This document shows, piece by piece, positions 10,170 to 11,581 of a DNA stretch of 11,581 nucleotides (positions within the stretch are counted from its first letter, which is position 1; every line of letters begins with the position of its first letter). Position numbers and translations under genes: made by a program. This stretch comes from Chloroflexota bacterium. Its GTDB lineage: Bacteria > Chloroflexota > Dehalococcoidia > SM23-28-2 > RBG-16-64-32. The stretch lies in contig VBJT01000013.1 in the NCBI GenBank assembly GCA_005880075.1, forward strand, positions 21,238 to 32,818, read 5' to 3'. The notes beneath the pieces are model-generated. The model ran no database searches. It was not told the DNA's origin and saw only the letters and a program-made list of their open reading frames with translations.

Positions 10170-10904
10170 GTGCCGATCAACGGAACAATCTTTCAAGTGA
10201 TCGGCATCTTCTCATCGGGAACGCAGTTCGGCGATAACTCCGTCTTTGTGCCCCTCACGACCGCGCAAAAGGTCTTTAGTCGCCCCGGCGAGATCGACCA
10301 GGCGGTTGTGAAAGTGGACACGGGCTCCAATGTTGATCAGGTGGCAACGGATATCCGTTCGGCCCTGGGTCAAAGCAACGTGGACGTCGTCACTGAGCAG
10401 ACCATATTCCAGGCGATCACGGCGCCTCTCTCCGATGCGAAGGACAGCAGCCGCCTGGGCATGATCGCTGCGCTTGGGGCGAGTGCAGTCATAATCCTCT
10501 TCTCAATCGGATTAGTGGCGCGACAGCGCATGAAGGAGATCGGCATTCTGAAGGCGATCGGCGCCTCTAACTGGCACGTGACGGCCCAGTTGGGTGTAGA
10601 AACGGCGGTGATCAGCGTCACGGCCGCGATCCTCGGCGCCCTGGCCACGTTCCCGCTGGCGCAAAAGGTGGCGAATGGGCTCCTCTCTAGCCCATCGACG
10701 CCCACCGGGGGCCGGCGCGGACAGGCGTTCGGAGCAGTAGCGGGACGCGCGGGAGGGGTTCTCGGCAGCGTCAATGTGGCCGTATCGCCGGAGATATTCC
10801 TCTACGCACTGGCCATCGCCATCGGCCTGGCGCTCGTCGCGACGGTGGTCCCGGCCTGGTACGTCGGCAGGGTGAGGCCGGCCGAGGTACTACGCTATGA
10901 ATGA
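10170..10904 (+). CDS. MacB/FtsX-type ABC permease, C-terminal part (frameshifted)
   Basis: GTG 10170 is a formal start. The frame is homologous from about 10041, reading SALGVESAQLTAGRTF and VAVVGQALADHNGLKVGDTV. From 10170 it covers the rest of the periplasmic core (FQVIGIFSSGTQFGDNSVFV) and the FtsX domain: a helix at about 97-117, the cytoplasmic coupling loop ARQRMKEIGILKAIGAS (117-133), a helix at about 142-165, a Gly/Arg-rich extracytoplasmic segment, a final helix at about 208-231, and the terminal RPAEVLRYE typical of these permeases. With the N-terminal part it makes a four-helix exporter subunit for peptides, antibiotics or lipoproteins; the substrate cannot be told. It overlaps the ATPase gene by 8 bases. 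Confidence 0.85.
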   Translation: MPINGTIFQVIGIFSSGTQFGDNSVFVPLTTAQKVFSRPGEIDQAVVKVDTGSNVDQVATDIRSALGQSNVDVVTEQTIFQAITAPLSDAKDSSRLGMIAALGASAVIILFSIGLVARQRMKEIGILKAIGASNWHVTAQLGVETAVISVTAAILGALATFPLAQKVANGLLSSPSTPTGGRRGQAFGAVAGRAGGVLGSVNVAVSPEIFLYALAIAIGLALVATVVPAWYVGRVRPAEVLRYE

Positions 10905-11581
10905 GCCGCCCGAAGTTAGTAACGGCTACATCGCTGTCGCTAACGATCTCGTCAAGTATTTCCAGAGCGGGCCGAGCAGGGTCAACGCTGTGAATGGCGT
11001 CAGCTTTCGAATTTCGTCCGGCCGGATAGTGGCGATTCGTGGAGCCAGCGGCTGTGGCAAGAGCACGTTGCTCAATCTGATCGGTGCTCTGGACAAGCCG
11101 GACAGCGGCGAGCTGCGGGTGGACGGCGTCGACGTGCCCCGGCTCACCGGTGCGCCGGAGGTTGCATACAGACGGCGCAAAGTGGGTTTCGTGTTTCAGC
11201 AGTTCAACCTCATTTCCCACTTATCGGCGCTGGAGAACGTGAAGCTGCCCATGGAGCTGGAAGGCGGCTCCAAGCGCGCCTCTGATGACGTGGCAGGCGC
11301 ACTTCTGCGCCAGGTGGGCCTCGCGGACGAGTTGCACAGACGGCGGCCGGCCAAGCTCTCCGGCGGCGAGCAGCAGCGCGTCGCCATCGCTCGGGCGCTT
11401 GCGAACAACCCGCCAATCATCCTCGCCGACGAGCCGACGGCCAACCTGGACTCCAAGACGGGACGCCTGATCATCGATCTCTTGCAGGCGCTCCGGCGCG
11501 ACGACCGCACGGTGATCATCGCCACCCACGACACAAACGTCGCGGCGAAAGCGGATGCGATCCTGGAGATGAGTGACGGGC
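10897..11581 (+). CDS. MacB/LolD-type ABC transporter ATP-binding protein (partial, 3' end beyond window)
   Basis: ATG 10897 lies inside the end of the permease gene (stop 10902-10904), a normal translational-coupling overlap. The 228 visible residues form a nearly complete nucleotide-binding domain: Walker A GASGCGKST (49-57), Q-loop Gln101/Gln102 in FVFQQFN, signature LSGGEQQ (154-160), Walker B IILADEP (174-180) and the H-loop His211 in ATHD. SRVNAVNGVSF and ALDKPDSGELRVDGVDV are typical of the MacB/LolD/YknY subfamily, which powers export without transporting through a classical channel. All codons agree with one frame, with no lesion. The segment between Q-loop and signature is normal in length. 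It works with the permease upstream; no periplasmic adaptor gene is seen in the window. Confidence 0.93.
   Translation, partial: MNEPPEVSNGYIAVANDLVKYFQSGPSRVNAVNGVSFRISSGRIVAIRGASGCGKSTLLNLIGALDKPDSGELRVDGVDVPRLTGAPEVAYRRRKVGFVFQQFNLISHLSALENVKLPMELEGGSKRASDDVAGALLRQVGLADELHRRRPAKLSGGEQQRVAIARALANNPPIILADEPTANLDSKTGRLIIDLLQALRRDDRTVIIATHDTNVAAKADAILEMSDG

Overview
The window is GC-rich bacterial DNA from a genome that most resembles Chloroflexota. The pointers are a secreted protein with tandem 'PANDNFADA' domains, a long Thr-Pro linker and a calcium-repeat tail, paired DUF5317-like membrane proteins, an Rv0121-like PPOX protein, and leaderless-looking promoters. This is an inference from protein style; there is no rRNA or other phylogenetic marker to confirm it. 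No tRNA, rRNA, CRISPR array, transposase or integrase is visible.

Layout. Positions 1-1000: the 3' end of a SEDS (FtsW/RodA) gene, then a metal-dependent amidohydrolase. 1077-1830: an aquaporin gene broken by a deletion that removes the first NPA half-helix. 1848-3591 (minus strand): radA followed immediately by a PPOX-fold flavin/F420-type gene; the normal radA C-terminus lies out of frame just before the PPOX start. 3592-4227: an A/T-richer intergenic zone. 4228-4605 and 9007-9384: two DUF5317-like paralogues, about 82% identical in protein by eye, bracketing a block of about 4.4 kb. Inside that block are a secreted two-domain protein with a Thr-Pro linker and RTX-type repeats (4936-6381, frame broken), a minus-strand lipoprotein (6398-6967), two small two-helix membrane proteins (7119-7319, 7603-7794) and a DUF4399-like lipoprotein (8251-8772). 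9565-11581: a MacB/FtsX-type ABC exporter, with its permease (frame broken) and its ATPase overlapping by 8 bases; the ATPase runs off the end.

Two patterns stand out. First, at least five genes carry out-of-frame indels or deletions, and three of these look like losses of roughly 40-65 bp rather than single-base errors. Either this genome is decaying by short deletions or the sequence is a low-quality assembly; raw reads would decide. Second, the small genes between about 7.0 and 9.0 kb are each preceded by a copy of a dispersed hairpin-forming intergenic element (four copies), often with a TACAAT/TAGAAT -10-like box 65-90 bases further on.

The genes do not form one pathway. The 4.6-9.4 kb block is enriched in small cell-envelope and secreted proteins and looks like an accessory stretch between housekeeping genes (SEDS, radA) and an ABC exporter.
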